DNA from: CAXXOZ01 sp963676435
GTDB lineage: Bacteria > Bacillota > Clostridia > Lachnospirales > Lachnospiraceae
Length of the DNA stretch: 64,000 nucleotides
NCBI GenBank assembly: GCA_963676435.2
Contig: CAXXOZ010000007.1
Span: forward strand, 1 to 64,000
Direction: 5' to 3'
Numbering within the stretch: the stretch's first letter is position 1; the number at the start of each line of letters is the position of its first letter. Of the stretch, positions 53,553 through 63,002 are shown in pieces. The notes below the pieces were generated by a model. That model was not told where the DNA came from. It saw only the letters and a list, made by a program, of their open reading frames with translations, and did no database searches. The position numbers were made by a program, and so were the translations under genes.

Positions 53553-56500
53553 TTGAGAGAAATAATTGGTAAACTTGCCAGAGGAATTTATGAATATGAA
53601 TTACCGGTTATAATGTCGTCGGTTTCTATTATTGAAGAAACAATAGAAACGGGCATTATTTATAATGGGAGTTTTGAACTTTATAGTGAAAATGAAGAAG
53701 AACTTAAAGGTATTGTTTATTCAACAAATGATAAATTCATTATTATAAACAATCAGTTTATCGGCAAAAGAAATAAAATTAATTTTAAAGTGCTTACTGA
53801 GTTCACAGAAATTAGGGATAATGTTTCTGGAAATATTAATATTGTGAGCAATGGTGGGGAAATAGTAATTCCATTCAAAATAAATATTGAACCTGCAGGT
53901 ATTAAAACTACCAGTGGTATAATAAAAACATTAGATGAGTTTGTAGAATTAGTTATTAATAGTTATGATGAAGCACTGAAAATTTTTGAATCTAATAACT
54001 TTGAGAAATGTTTTTTAATGGAAACACCAAAATATAACTCGGTCTATAAAGGCTTGATTAGAGGGACTGACAAAAAAATTGCCTTAGAAGAGTTCCTTGT
54101 TTTTATTGGAAAGAAAAACAAAGTGTCCCTTTCTTTATCAGAGTATGGTAGAAATTATGAAAACCTTGATGATTCTTATGGTGATTCATTTATATTAAAA
54201 AAAGAGCACTGGGGATATGTTGAAATTGAAACTCAGGTAAAAGGAGATTTTATAAAAGTTGCTAACTATAATATAGATTCAGATATGTTTGCAGGAAACA
54301 GTTATGAGTTTGTTTATTTTATAAATTATAACAAATTATTTAATGGTCTTAACATTGGGGAAATCATATTTAAAACTCATAATCAAACTGTTAAATTTGA
54401 CATAGTAGTTGACAATAAAAAAGAAGAAAAAACAAGTATTAATAAAAAAGAATTATACTTTTATAAACTATATAGAAATTATCTAGAATTTAAGTTGAAT
54501 AAAATAAGTGTTGAAAAATGGGCAAATAATTCCCTAGAGATTTTGGAAAAGGAACTGTTTGAAGATTCTCAAAAACAACTAATTAAGGCATGGATTTTTT
54601 TACTTTCAGATAATAAAAACACAGCATCTGAAATTTTAGAAGATGTAGCCGCAGATGTTATTCAAGAAAAAGCGAATAATGTAGAAGACTACTGTTTTTT
54701 TATGTTCCTCAGGGCAATTGAAAAAAAAGATAATGCATATACTCATGAAACTATATTGAAAATCAAAGACTATTATGAAAACGGTTATGATTCAGATATG
54801 CTTTTATTGATGATGTTATATTTAAATGAGGATTATGAAAATAATCAAAGTCTAATATTTGCAAGGCTAAAAGAACGATTTATGAATGGAAATAGAAGTC
54901 CCTTTATATATTTTGAAGCTCTAAAAATACTAAATGAGCTTCCAGAACTGCTTCGAGTTTTAAATTCATTTGAACTTCAGGTTTTAAATTTTGGAGCAAA
55001 AAATAGGATTATAAACGAAGAATTAGCATTGCGATTATCTGAGCTTGCTTTAGAACAAAAAGATTGTAAGCCTATTCTTTTTAGATTATTAAATTATTTA
55101 TTTGATATATATATGAATAATGTTGCTTTAGAGGCAATATGTACATTACTAATACGTGAAGAAAAAACTGAACAAAAATATTTTAAGTGGTATGAAGCAG
55201 GTGTTAAAGCAAACTTAAAGATAACAAAATTGTTTGAATATTATATGTTGTCTGTGAGTACAGATTATATGGGAGAATTGCCGCGCAGTGTACTTCTATA
55301 TTTTCTTTATAATGCATCAGTATTAGCTGAAAAACAAAGCTTTTTATACTTTAATATAGTTATCAATAAAGAACAACATCCTAATATTTATAGAAGCTAC
55401 ATTAAAAGAATAGAAAAATATGCGGTAGAAAATTTAGCTCAAGGAAATATTGATGAATTTCTATCAGTTATTTATAAAAAAGTCCTAAATGAATCATTGA
55501 TGAACACTGAAATAATAAAAAAACTTCCAGAAGTTATTCATACATATAAAATAGAATGTGATAATGAAAATGTAAGAAAGGTAATTGTATGCCATAAAGA
55601 ACTGAATGAAGAGTTTGAAGTTAAAATAATAAACAATGAGGCATATATTAAGATTTTTTCATCAGATGTAGTAATTATTTTCGAAGATTTTTTTGGTAGA
55701 AGATATGTAGAAAGTGTTGATTACAGGCTTGACAAGCTATTTTATGACGAGGAATTCGTAAAGTTCTGTATTGAATATAGCCCATATAACAAATATATGC
55801 TTATGGCTTACACAAAAAATGTATTAAAACATATTAAAGATCATCATAAGATATTAAGGATTTTGAAAAGTGGAATAGATGAGGATGATTACAGATTATA
55901 TTTTGCAAAAGCAATCATGCAAGATACAGTAGAGTATTATTATGAAAATTATGACAATGAAATAATCGATGAGTATCTTGTATTATTTAATAAGTCAAAG
56001 ATGAATTCTTTTACTAGAAAAAAAGTTATAGAATTAATGATAATTAGAGGTATGTATGATGAAGCATTTTCACTATTCTTAAAATATGGTAATGAAAATG
56101 TAGATCCAGGAAAAATTGTAAAATTCTGTACTAGAAGTTTTGACAAAAATGGAATGGAATTTGATCCTATATATTTGGACTTATGTGCATACGCTTATAG
56201 AAATGGCAAATATAATGAATTGGTACTAAAATATTTAAGTATGCATTATTATGGCTTAACAAAAGAAATGATAAACTTATGGGAATCATCAATTGGCTTT
56301 GAGTATGAAAACAGAGAACTTGAAGAAAGGTTAGTAGTTCAGATACTTTTTGCAAAAACATACTTAAATTATCTAGTAAATATATATGACTCCTACCAAG
56401 AAAAAGGTGCAAATAGCGAAGTAAAACGAGCATATCTTTTTTTTAAATCATGTGAATATTATTTACATGATAGTGTGACGGATGAAAAGTTTTTTAATCA

Positions 56501-57089
56501 TCTTGAAAGCCAAATTGGTGAAATGCAAAAAATGGAAGAAATGTGTAAAATTGCGTTCTTAAAGCATATATCGGGAAAAGAAATCTTAACAAACAACCAG
56601 GAAAATAAATGTAAAGATATTATACTCGAACTTTCTAATAAAAAAATAAGACTTCCGTTCTTTGGGATTTTTTCAAAATGGTTTGATTTACCATATTCTT
56701 TAAGGGATAAGTATATTGTAGAATACAAATCAAACCCATCAAACAAAGTATATATTAGTTATGTATTGGAAACTGGAAAACTTGATGAAAAGAAATATGA
56801 GAAAGAGTTAATGACTCAAATATGTCAGGGGATTTTTGTCAAAGAGTTTATAATTTTTTATGGAGAAAGTATTCAATATTACATTGTTGAAACAGACTCT
56901 TTTGAGGATGTTTTAACAGAAAGTGTAAACTTTAAATATCTTGATGAATTTGAAAATGATGAAAGTAGATATGGAAGTTTAAATAATATGATGCTGTCGT
57001 TGGAAATGAATGATGAAAAAACATTTAATATAATTGCAGAAAATTATAATTTGAATTTAGAGTTGGTAGATAGGCTTTTTACAAAGTAA
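53553..57089 (+). CDS. DUF5717 family protein
   Basis: 1178 aa, no signal peptide and no membrane segment. N-terminal 300 residues look beta-rich (MREIIGKLARGIYEYELPVIMSSVSIIEETIETG ... KINIEPAGIKT), the remainder is almost all helical, rich in Leu/Tyr/Glu, like repeats of helical pairs. This matches the DUF5717 family of Clostridia; function unknown. TTG start with CGGAGG. Followed by the Hsp70-like gene at 11 bases, so a complex between the two is plausible. Confidence 0.72.
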   Translation: MREIIGKLARGIYEYELPVIMSSVSIIEETIETGIIYNGSFELYSENEEELKGIVYSTNDKFIIINNQFIGKRNKINFKVLTEFTEIRDNVSGNINIVSNGGEIVIPFKINIEPAGIKTTSGIIKTLDEFVELVINSYDEALKIFESNNFEKCFLMETPKYNSVYKGLIRGTDKKIALEEFLVFIGKKNKVSLSLSEYGRNYENLDDSYGDSFILKKEHWGYVEIETQVKGDFIKVANYNIDSDMFAGNSYEFVYFINYNKLFNGLNIGEIIFKTHNQTVKFDIVVDNKKEEKTSINKKELYFYKLYRNYLEFKLNKISVEKWANNSLEILEKELFEDSQKQLIKAWIFLLSDNKNTASEILEDVAADVIQEKANNVEDYCFFMFLRAIEKKDNAYTHETILKIKDYYENGYDSDMLLLMMLYLNEDYENNQSLIFARLKERFMNGNRSPFIYFEALKILNELPELLRVLNSFELQVLNFGAKNRIINEELALRLSELALEQKDCKPILFRLLNYLFDIYMNNVALEAICTLLIREEKTEQKYFKWYEAGVKANLKITKLFEYYMLSVSTDYMGELPRSVLLYFLYNASVLAEKQSFLYFNIVINKEQHPNIYRSYIKRIEKYAVENLAQGNIDEFLSVIYKKVLNESLMNTEIIKKLPEVIHTYKIECDNENVRKVIVCHKELNEEFEVKIINNEAYIKIFSSDVVIIFEDFFGRRYVESVDYRLDKLFYDEEFVKFCIEYSPYNKYMLMAYTKNVLKHIKDHHKILRILKSGIDEDDYRLYFAKAIMQDTVEYYYENYDNEIIDEYLVLFNKSKMNSFTRKKVIELMIIRGMYDEAFSLFLKYGNENVDPGKIVKFCTRSFDKNGMEFDPIYLDLCAYAYRNGKYNELVLKYLSMHYYGLTKEMINLWESSIGFEYENRELEERLVVQILFAKTYLNYLVNIYDSYQEKGANSEVKRAYLFFKSCEYYLHDSVTDEKFFNHLESQIGEMQKMEEMCKIAFLKHISGKEILTNNQENKCKDIILELSNKKIRLPFFGIFSKWFDLPYSLRDKYIVEYKSNPSNKVYISYVLETGKLDEKKYEKELMTQICQGIFVKEFIIFYGESIQYYIVETDSFEDVLTESVNFKYLDEFENDESRYGSLNNMMLSLEMNDEKTFNIIAENYNLNLELVDRLFTK

Positions 57090-57100
57090 AAGGGTAAAAT

Positions 57101-58337
57101 ATGGTAGTAGGAATTGATTATACAGAAGAATATACTCAAATTAGCTATGCTATACAGGGGATGAAAACACCAGAAACTGTTAGCATCTCTTTTGGTGAAA
57201 AAAAAATATCTAATTCCCTCAATGGTGTCAAAAGGGAAAGGTAATGATGAGTGGCTAATAGGAGAAGAAGCATTTCAAAGTGTGAAAAATGGTGAAACTT
57301 GTTTTTTTAAAAACTTACTAAGTAAGGCTGTTTGGGATGAAGTAGAGTTTATAGAAGATACAGAGTATAATTATGTTGAAATATTTAAAATATTTGCTGA
57401 AGAAATAATAAAAATCCTAAAAAGAGCAGTAAACAATGACCAAATAGAAAAAATAATTTTTACTATAGAAAAGGTTAATAAAGAAAATTCGGATTTTATT
57501 AAACAAATTTTTATTGATTTAGGATTTTCAGATATTCAGATTGAAATAGTGAGTCATTCAGAAAGCCTAGCATACTACATACTAAAGCAACCAAAAGACA
57601 TTTGGACTTTTGATATAGTGTTATTTGATTTTGGATCATCTTATTTTATATATAGAAAATTGAAAGTGCAAGGATCAAAAAAACCAGTAATTGTAAAGAT
57701 TGAGGAAGAAGATTTAAGCGAAATCATGAATGCTCAAACTGCTGAAGATGAGGTTTTCTTAAAATTACTAGAAGAGAGGTTATCAGAGGAAAGTATTTCA
57801 AGTGTATATCTAAACGGTATAGGTTTTTCAGGTGACTGGATGACAAAATCTATAGAATATATTTGTCAAGGAAGAAGAGCGTTTAAAGGTCAGAATATTT
57901 TTTCTAAAGGGGCCTGCTATGGTGCTATGACATCAAAACTTTTGGATAATAGTGAGTATAGTATTTTATGCAATGATAGAAATAAAATCAACATATCAAT
58001 TTTAATTGATGAAGATGGAGTTAAAAAGCAGCTTTATTTAATGAAAGCTGGTGAAAACTGGTATGAAACGGGAGCAAAACTTGAAGGGTTTATAGATGAG
58101 GATAGAAAAATACAATTAATTATTAATAATCCATTTTTAAACGAACAACATCCCGTGGAGATAGACCTATCAGTTTTTCCTATTAGAGAGTTTAAGAAAA
58201 GCAGGATAGAAATAGTAATGATTGTTAAATCAGAAGATGAAATTATTTATTTAATAAAAGATTTAGGATTTGGAGATTTTTTTAAAGGTACAAACAAGAT
58301 AGTTGAAAAAACAATTTATGCCAGTGATTATGCGTAG
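57101..58337 (+). pseudogene. Hsp70/actin-fold protein (DUF5716-like), one frameshift
   Basis: About 411 aa after repair. It opens VVGIDYTEEYTQISYAIQ, a phosphate-1 loop of the Hsp70/actin/hexokinase superfamily, and has IVLFDFGSSYFIYRKL (phosphate 2) and VYLNGIGFSGDW...GRRAFKGQNIFSKGACYGA (adenosine loop), then a C-terminal beta domain. The canonical GTTNS of DnaK is replaced, so it is a divergent relative. The frame is broken at A9 (57198-57206); with eight A it reads through into KKYLIPSMVSKGKG. Transcriptional slippage, error or decay are all possible. Confidence 0.72.
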
Positions 58338-58349
58338 AAAGGATTATCT

Positions 58350-59184
58350 ATGAGTGGGTTGATATTATGTAATTTAAGCTCTAAAGAGCCTTATTATATT
58401 ACAGAATTAAATATAAAAGTTTTTTCAATCGAAGAGATAGGCTACTTCTTGTTTAATCATGCACATCTTGTGGGAAAAGATTTTTTTAATGAGAATCTTT
58501 TAAAATATTTAAAGGAAGATTTTAAAGCTTACTAAAGTATCTGAAAAGCTTAAAGAAAAATTAGAAAATGATTCTCCTCTAGGAGATTTAATATATTTAC
58601 TTGTTTCAGAATCAGGCTATTTTAACAATGAAGATCTTAGAGAGTTTTCAGAATTACTTCCTCAAGTTTCTTTGAAAAGTACTCACGAAAGATTTAAAGC
58701 AAAAGCAGATGTTTTTTACGAGTATAATAAATATGAAAGTGCCATTCATGAATATTATAAAATATTAAACTTAAAAAGAGATTTTAACCTTTCATCAAGT
58801 TTTTATAGTGATATACTAAATAAAATTGGTACTATATATTCGAAGCTTTTTCTTTTTGAAGAAGCACTAGAGTATTTTAAAAAGGCATATGATTTATCAA
58901 GAGATGAGAGATATATAAGAAATATTTTAAACATTTGTTTCATATTGGATGATGAAAAAAAAATATTAGAACATACAGTTAAGTATGAACTAGAAGATAT
59001 TTTTGTTGAGATATGCAAAGAAGAGTTTGAAGAAATAAAAAATGAAGTTGAAAAAGGTAAATCTCATGTATTATTAAAAGAAAAGTTAAGTTATGAGATG
59101 TTCAATGAAATAGGAAAAAGTAATATTGAATTTCAGGATTTAATAGATGAATGGAAAGAAGAATATAGAGACTTAATGGTGTAA
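58350..59184 (+). pseudogene. TPR-like protein of the DUF5717 operon, one frameshift
   Basis: About 277 aa after repair. N-terminal 60 residues (MSGLILCNLSSKEPYYITELNIKVFSIEEIGYFLFNHAHL) have no known match; from residue 108 the protein reads as tetratricopeptide helices (KADVFYEYNKYESAIHEYYKILNL, ILNKIGTIYSKLFLFEEALEYFKKAYDLSRDERY). One extra A in 58524-58526 breaks the frame (stop at 58533-58535). Starts 12 bases after the Hsp70-like gene. Probably an adaptor in a complex. Confidence 0.65.
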
Positions 59185-59187
59185 AAG

Positions 59188-60297
59188 ATGAAATTATTTA
59201 AAAATAAAAAACAAAAAAATAAAGAGAAATCAAAGGATAGCAACTTAAGTCTGGTAAAAGAAAGTTGCGAAACTATTTTAAATGCTTCTGAGATAATAGA
59301 AGAAGCCAAAATAGAAAAAAGCATTTTAAAAATATACTATGAAGATGTTTTATTGCTAGACGGTATACCTCAAAATAATAAAGAAGAGATCTTTTCTCTT
59401 GCCCGAAAAATTAGTTCTTTAAATGAAGAAAGAGAAGAAATTGAAAAATCTTCCGTAAAAATCGAAAAGGACAAATATGAGTATGTTAGAAAAAATGAAA
59501 AAGCAATTTCAAAGTCAATTGAAAGAATGACAGAAAGTGAAAAAAGGCTAAGTTTGGTTAAAAGTGACTTGAATAAACTTGAGGGAGAAAGAGAAGCCTT
59601 AAAGGTTGAAAAAAGGGAACTTAAAAATAAGTTAAACGTGTTGCAGAATACCTCAAAACTTGCTATTATTCTATTAATGATTGTCTTTGTTATCTGTATA
59701 ATACTAGACTTCGTTTTTGAGTTTGATTCCCAAATTATTATTTTAGTCTCTATTGGTTTAGCTATTATTGCTGCCTTATTAATATTTATTTTTCATAGGA
59801 AAATATTATACAATATTAAACTAACAGATATTAAATTAAACAAAATAATTTCTTTGTTAAACAAGGTTAAAATAAAATATGTCAATGTAATGTCTACACT
59901 TGATTATGTTTATGAAAAAAATAAGGTTAACAGTTCATACGAATTGAGTAGCTTATGGGGAAATTATATAACATCTCAAAAAGATAAAGAAATTTATGAC
60001 AAAGTATTAGATAGATTATATAATACTGGAGAAAAATTAATAGATTTATTATCAAGTTATAATTTAAAAGAACCAGAAATATGGATTTCAGGGGCAGGAA
60101 ATATGACTGATGAATCTAGTTTTCAAAAGTATAAAGAAGAAATAAAAACTCAGATATTAGAAAAAGAATCTGAAATAATAAAAAACAATAAAGATATCGA
60201 AGATTCAAAAGAAAACATTAAAAAACTAATGCAAAATGATAATGTTGAACCAGAGGAAATAATTAGAATAGTTGAGCAATACGAAGACATTCTATAA
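59188..60297 (+). CDS. Coiled-coil membrane protein of the DUF5717 operon
   Basis: 369 aa. Lys-rich start, a long coiled coil (residues 65-150: SLNEEREEIEKSSVKIEK ... KSDLNKLEGEREALKVEKREL), two adjacent helices (about 156-205: KLAIILLMIVFVICIILDFVF, IIILVSIGLAIIAALLIFIF) and a second helical region of about 150 residues. No family recognised. It would tether the operon products to the membrane. Three bases after the TPR gene. Confidence 0.75.
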   Translation: MKLFKNKKQKNKEKSKDSNLSLVKESCETILNASEIIEEAKIEKSILKIYYEDVLLLDGIPQNNKEEIFSLARKISSLNEEREEIEKSSVKIEKDKYEYVRKNEKAISKSIERMTESEKRLSLVKSDLNKLEGEREALKVEKRELKNKLNVLQNTSKLAIILLMIVFVICIILDFVFEFDSQIIILVSIGLAIIAALLIFIFHRKILYNIKLTDIKLNKIISLLNKVKIKYVNVMSTLDYVYEKNKVNSSYELSSLWGNYITSQKDKEIYDKVLDRLYNTGEKLIDLLSSYNLKEPEIWISGAGNMTDESSFQKYKEEIKTQILEKESEIIKNNKDIEDSKENIKKLMQNDNVEPEEIIRIVEQYEDIL

Positions 60298-60332
60298 AAT
60301 ATATATTTTTTAGACAGGAAGGGAAACATAAA

Positions 60333-62975
60333 ATGAAAGAATTAAGTAAAAAGTATAATCCTTCAGAGATTGAAGGTAAACATTATGATAAATGGATGGA
60401 AAAGAAGTACTTTAAAGCTGAAGTGGATGAGAGCAAAAAGCCTTTTACTATTGTAATGCCACCACCAAATATAACAGGTCAGCTTCATATGGGACATGCT
60501 CTTGATAATACAATTCAAGATATTGTTATTAGATTTAAAAGAATGCAAGGATATAATGCTCTTTGGCAACCTGGAACAGATCATGCAAGTATTGCTACAG
60601 AGCTTAAAATTATTGAAAAATTAAAATCAGAAGGAACATCAAAAGAAGAGATTGGTAGAGAAAAATTTCTTGAGTATGCCTGGGATTGGCGCAAAGAATA
60701 TGGTGGAAGAATTGTAAATCAATTAAAAAAACTTGGTTCCAGTGCTGACTGGGACAGAGAAAGATTTACTATGGATGAAGGCTGTTCAAAAGCAGTTGAA
60801 GAAGTTTTCTTAAGATTATATGAAAAAGGATATATATATAAAGGGTCAAAAATAATAAACTGGTGTCCTGTTTGTATGACATCAATTTCTGATGCGGAAG
60901 TAGAACATGAAGAAAGCTCAGGACATTTTTGGCACATTAAATATCCAGTAAAAGGTACTGAGGATGTTCTAGAAGTTGCTACAACAAGACCTGAAACAAT
61001 GCTAGGTGATACTGCTGTTGCAGTTCATCCAGAAGATGAAAGATATAGCCATTTGATTGGAAAAACTGTAATTTTGCCTTTAGTTAATCGTGAAATACCA
61101 GTTGTTGCAGACAGTTATGTTGAAATGGAATTTGGAACAGGTGTTGTTAAAATAACTCCAGCTCATGATCCTAATGACTTTGAGGTAGGTAAAAGACATG
61201 ACTTAGAAGAGTTAAATGTTATGAATGATGATGCTACTATAAATGAAGCTGGTGGCAAATACAAAGGAATGGACAGATATAAGGCTAGAAAAGCAATTGT
61301 TAAAGATTTAGAAGAACAAGGATTTCTTTCAAAAGTAGAAGATCATTCACATAATGTAGGACGACATGATAGATGTAATACAGTTGTAGAGCCGTTAATC
61401 AAACCTCAGTGGTTTGTTAAAATGGATGAAATGATAAAACCTGCTGTAGATTCCATAAAGAATGGAGAAATAAAGCTTTTACCAGAGCATATGGACAGAT
61501 TATACTATAATTGGACAGATAACATCAGGGACTGGTGTATATCAAGACAATTATGGTGGGGTCATAGAATACCAGCTTATTACTGTAAAGAATGTAATGA
61601 AGTAGTGGTTTCAAAAATTAAACCAGATACCTGCCCTAAGTGTGAAAGCAGTAATATAATCCAGGATGAAGATACATTAGATACATGGTTTAGTTCAGCT
61701 TTATGGCCGTTTTCAACGCTAGGATGGCCTGAAAAGACTAAAGATTTAGATTATTTTTACCCAACAGACCTGTTGGTAACAGGTTATGATATAATTTTCT
61801 TCTGGGTAATTAGAATGATTTTCTCAGGTTACGAGCAAATGGATGTTAAACCTTTTAATACTGTATTATTTCATGGTCTTGTAAGGGATTCACAAGGCAG
61901 AAAGATGAGTAAATCTTTAGGAAACGGTATAGATCCTTTGCAAGTTATTGAGGAATATGGTGCTGATGCTTTAAGATTTACATTAATAACAGGTATTTCT
62001 CCTGGAAATGACACGAGATTTTATGACAAGAAAGTTGAAGCTAGTAGAAACTTCGCGAATAAAATTTGGAATGCATCAAGATTTATTATGATGAATATGC
62101 CAGAAGGCGGAATAAAAGAAGTAGAACAGTCAGAATTGACCGATGCTGACAAGTGGATTTTTGCAAAAACGTACAACTTAATTGAAGATGTTACAGAAAA
62201 TATGGAAAAATATGAATTAGGTGTGGCAGCAGATAAGTTATATCAGTTTATATGGGAAGAATTCTGTGATTGGTATATTGAAATGGTTAAACCAAGGTTG
62301 TATGATGAAAATGATAAAACTAAAAATGCAGCTTTATATACATTGAAAAATGTACTTGAAACTCTATTAAAGCTTTTACACCCATATATGCCTTTTATTA
62401 CAGAGGAAATTTATTGTAATATACAATCTGAAAATGAAAGTATAATGATATCAGAATGGCCTAGGAATCTTGTGAACGAAGATCTTGAACAGGCTAAAGA
62501 AAAAGTTGAATTAATAAAAGAAGCAGTAAGAGCTACCAGAGGAATCAGAACAGACATGAATGTACCTTTTAATAAAAAGGCAAAAATGTATGTGGTTTCA
62601 GAAGAAGAAGGAATACGTGAGATTTTTGAAAAATCTAAAGTGTTTTTTGCATCATTAAGTCATGCAAGTGAAGTAATCATTAAAGAAAATAGAGATGATA
62701 TCGAAAAAGATGCAGTAAGTGTTGTTCTATCAAAAGCTGTAATTTATATGCCTTTTGATGAATTGGTTGACATTTCTAAAGAAATCGAACACTTAAAAGA
62801 AGAACAAGAAAAACTTAAAAAAGAAATTGCCAGAGTTGATGGTATGCTATCAAATAAGAACTTTATAGATAAAGCACCAGAAAAGAAAATTAATGAAGAA
62901 AAAGACAAAAAGATAAAATATCAAGGGATGCTTGAAAAGGTTGAAGAAAGACTTGAACAATTAGCCGAGAGATAA
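60333..62975 (+). CDS. valS: Valine-tRNA ligase
   Basis: Class I synthetase, 880 aa. HIGH region PPPNITGQLHMGHAL, editing domain with TTRPETMLGDTAVAVHPED, KMSKS region GRKMSKSLGNGIDP, anticodon-binding domain (WEEFCDWYIEMVKPRLY) and the C-terminal coiled coil (SKEIEHLKEEQEKLKKEIARVDGML). Internal zinc-knuckle-like Cys pairs CPKC are seen near residue 430. The upstream gap is just 35 bases, too short for a T-box leader, which is unusual for this gene in Firmicutes. It appears to be read with the DUF5717 operon. Confidence 0.97.
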   Translation: MKELSKKYNPSEIEGKHYDKWMEKKYFKAEVDESKKPFTIVMPPPNITGQLHMGHALDNTIQDIVIRFKRMQGYNALWQPGTDHASIATELKIIEKLKSEGTSKEEIGREKFLEYAWDWRKEYGGRIVNQLKKLGSSADWDRERFTMDEGCSKAVEEVFLRLYEKGYIYKGSKIINWCPVCMTSISDAEVEHEESSGHFWHIKYPVKGTEDVLEVATTRPETMLGDTAVAVHPEDERYSHLIGKTVILPLVNREIPVVADSYVEMEFGTGVVKITPAHDPNDFEVGKRHDLEELNVMNDDATINEAGGKYKGMDRYKARKAIVKDLEEQGFLSKVEDHSHNVGRHDRCNTVVEPLIKPQWFVKMDEMIKPAVDSIKNGEIKLLPEHMDRLYYNWTDNIRDWCISRQLWWGHRIPAYYCKECNEVVVSKIKPDTCPKCESSNIIQDEDTLDTWFSSALWPFSTLGWPEKTKDLDYFYPTDLLVTGYDIIFFWVIRMIFSGYEQMDVKPFNTVLFHGLVRDSQGRKMSKSLGNGIDPLQVIEEYGADALRFTLITGISPGNDTRFYDKKVEASRNFANKIWNASRFIMMNMPEGGIKEVEQSELTDADKWIFAKTYNLIEDVTENMEKYELGVAADKLYQFIWEEFCDWYIEMVKPRLYDENDKTKNAALYTLKNVLETLLKLLHPYMPFITEEIYCNIQSENESIMISEWPRNLVNEDLEQAKEKVELIKEAVRATRGIRTDMNVPFNKKAKMYVVSEEEGIREIFEKSKVFFASLSHASEVIIKENRDDIEKDAVSVVLSKAVIYMPFDELVDISKEIEHLKEEQEKLKKEIARVDGMLSNKNFIDKAPEKKINEEKDKKIKYQGMLEKVEERLEQLAER

Positions 62976-63002
62976 ATTTATTGAATAGGTGAGGTGATTT
63001 AG

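Noticed and set aside
60298..60332. T-box leader before valS
   Set aside because: Gap far too short and no T-box sequence seen.
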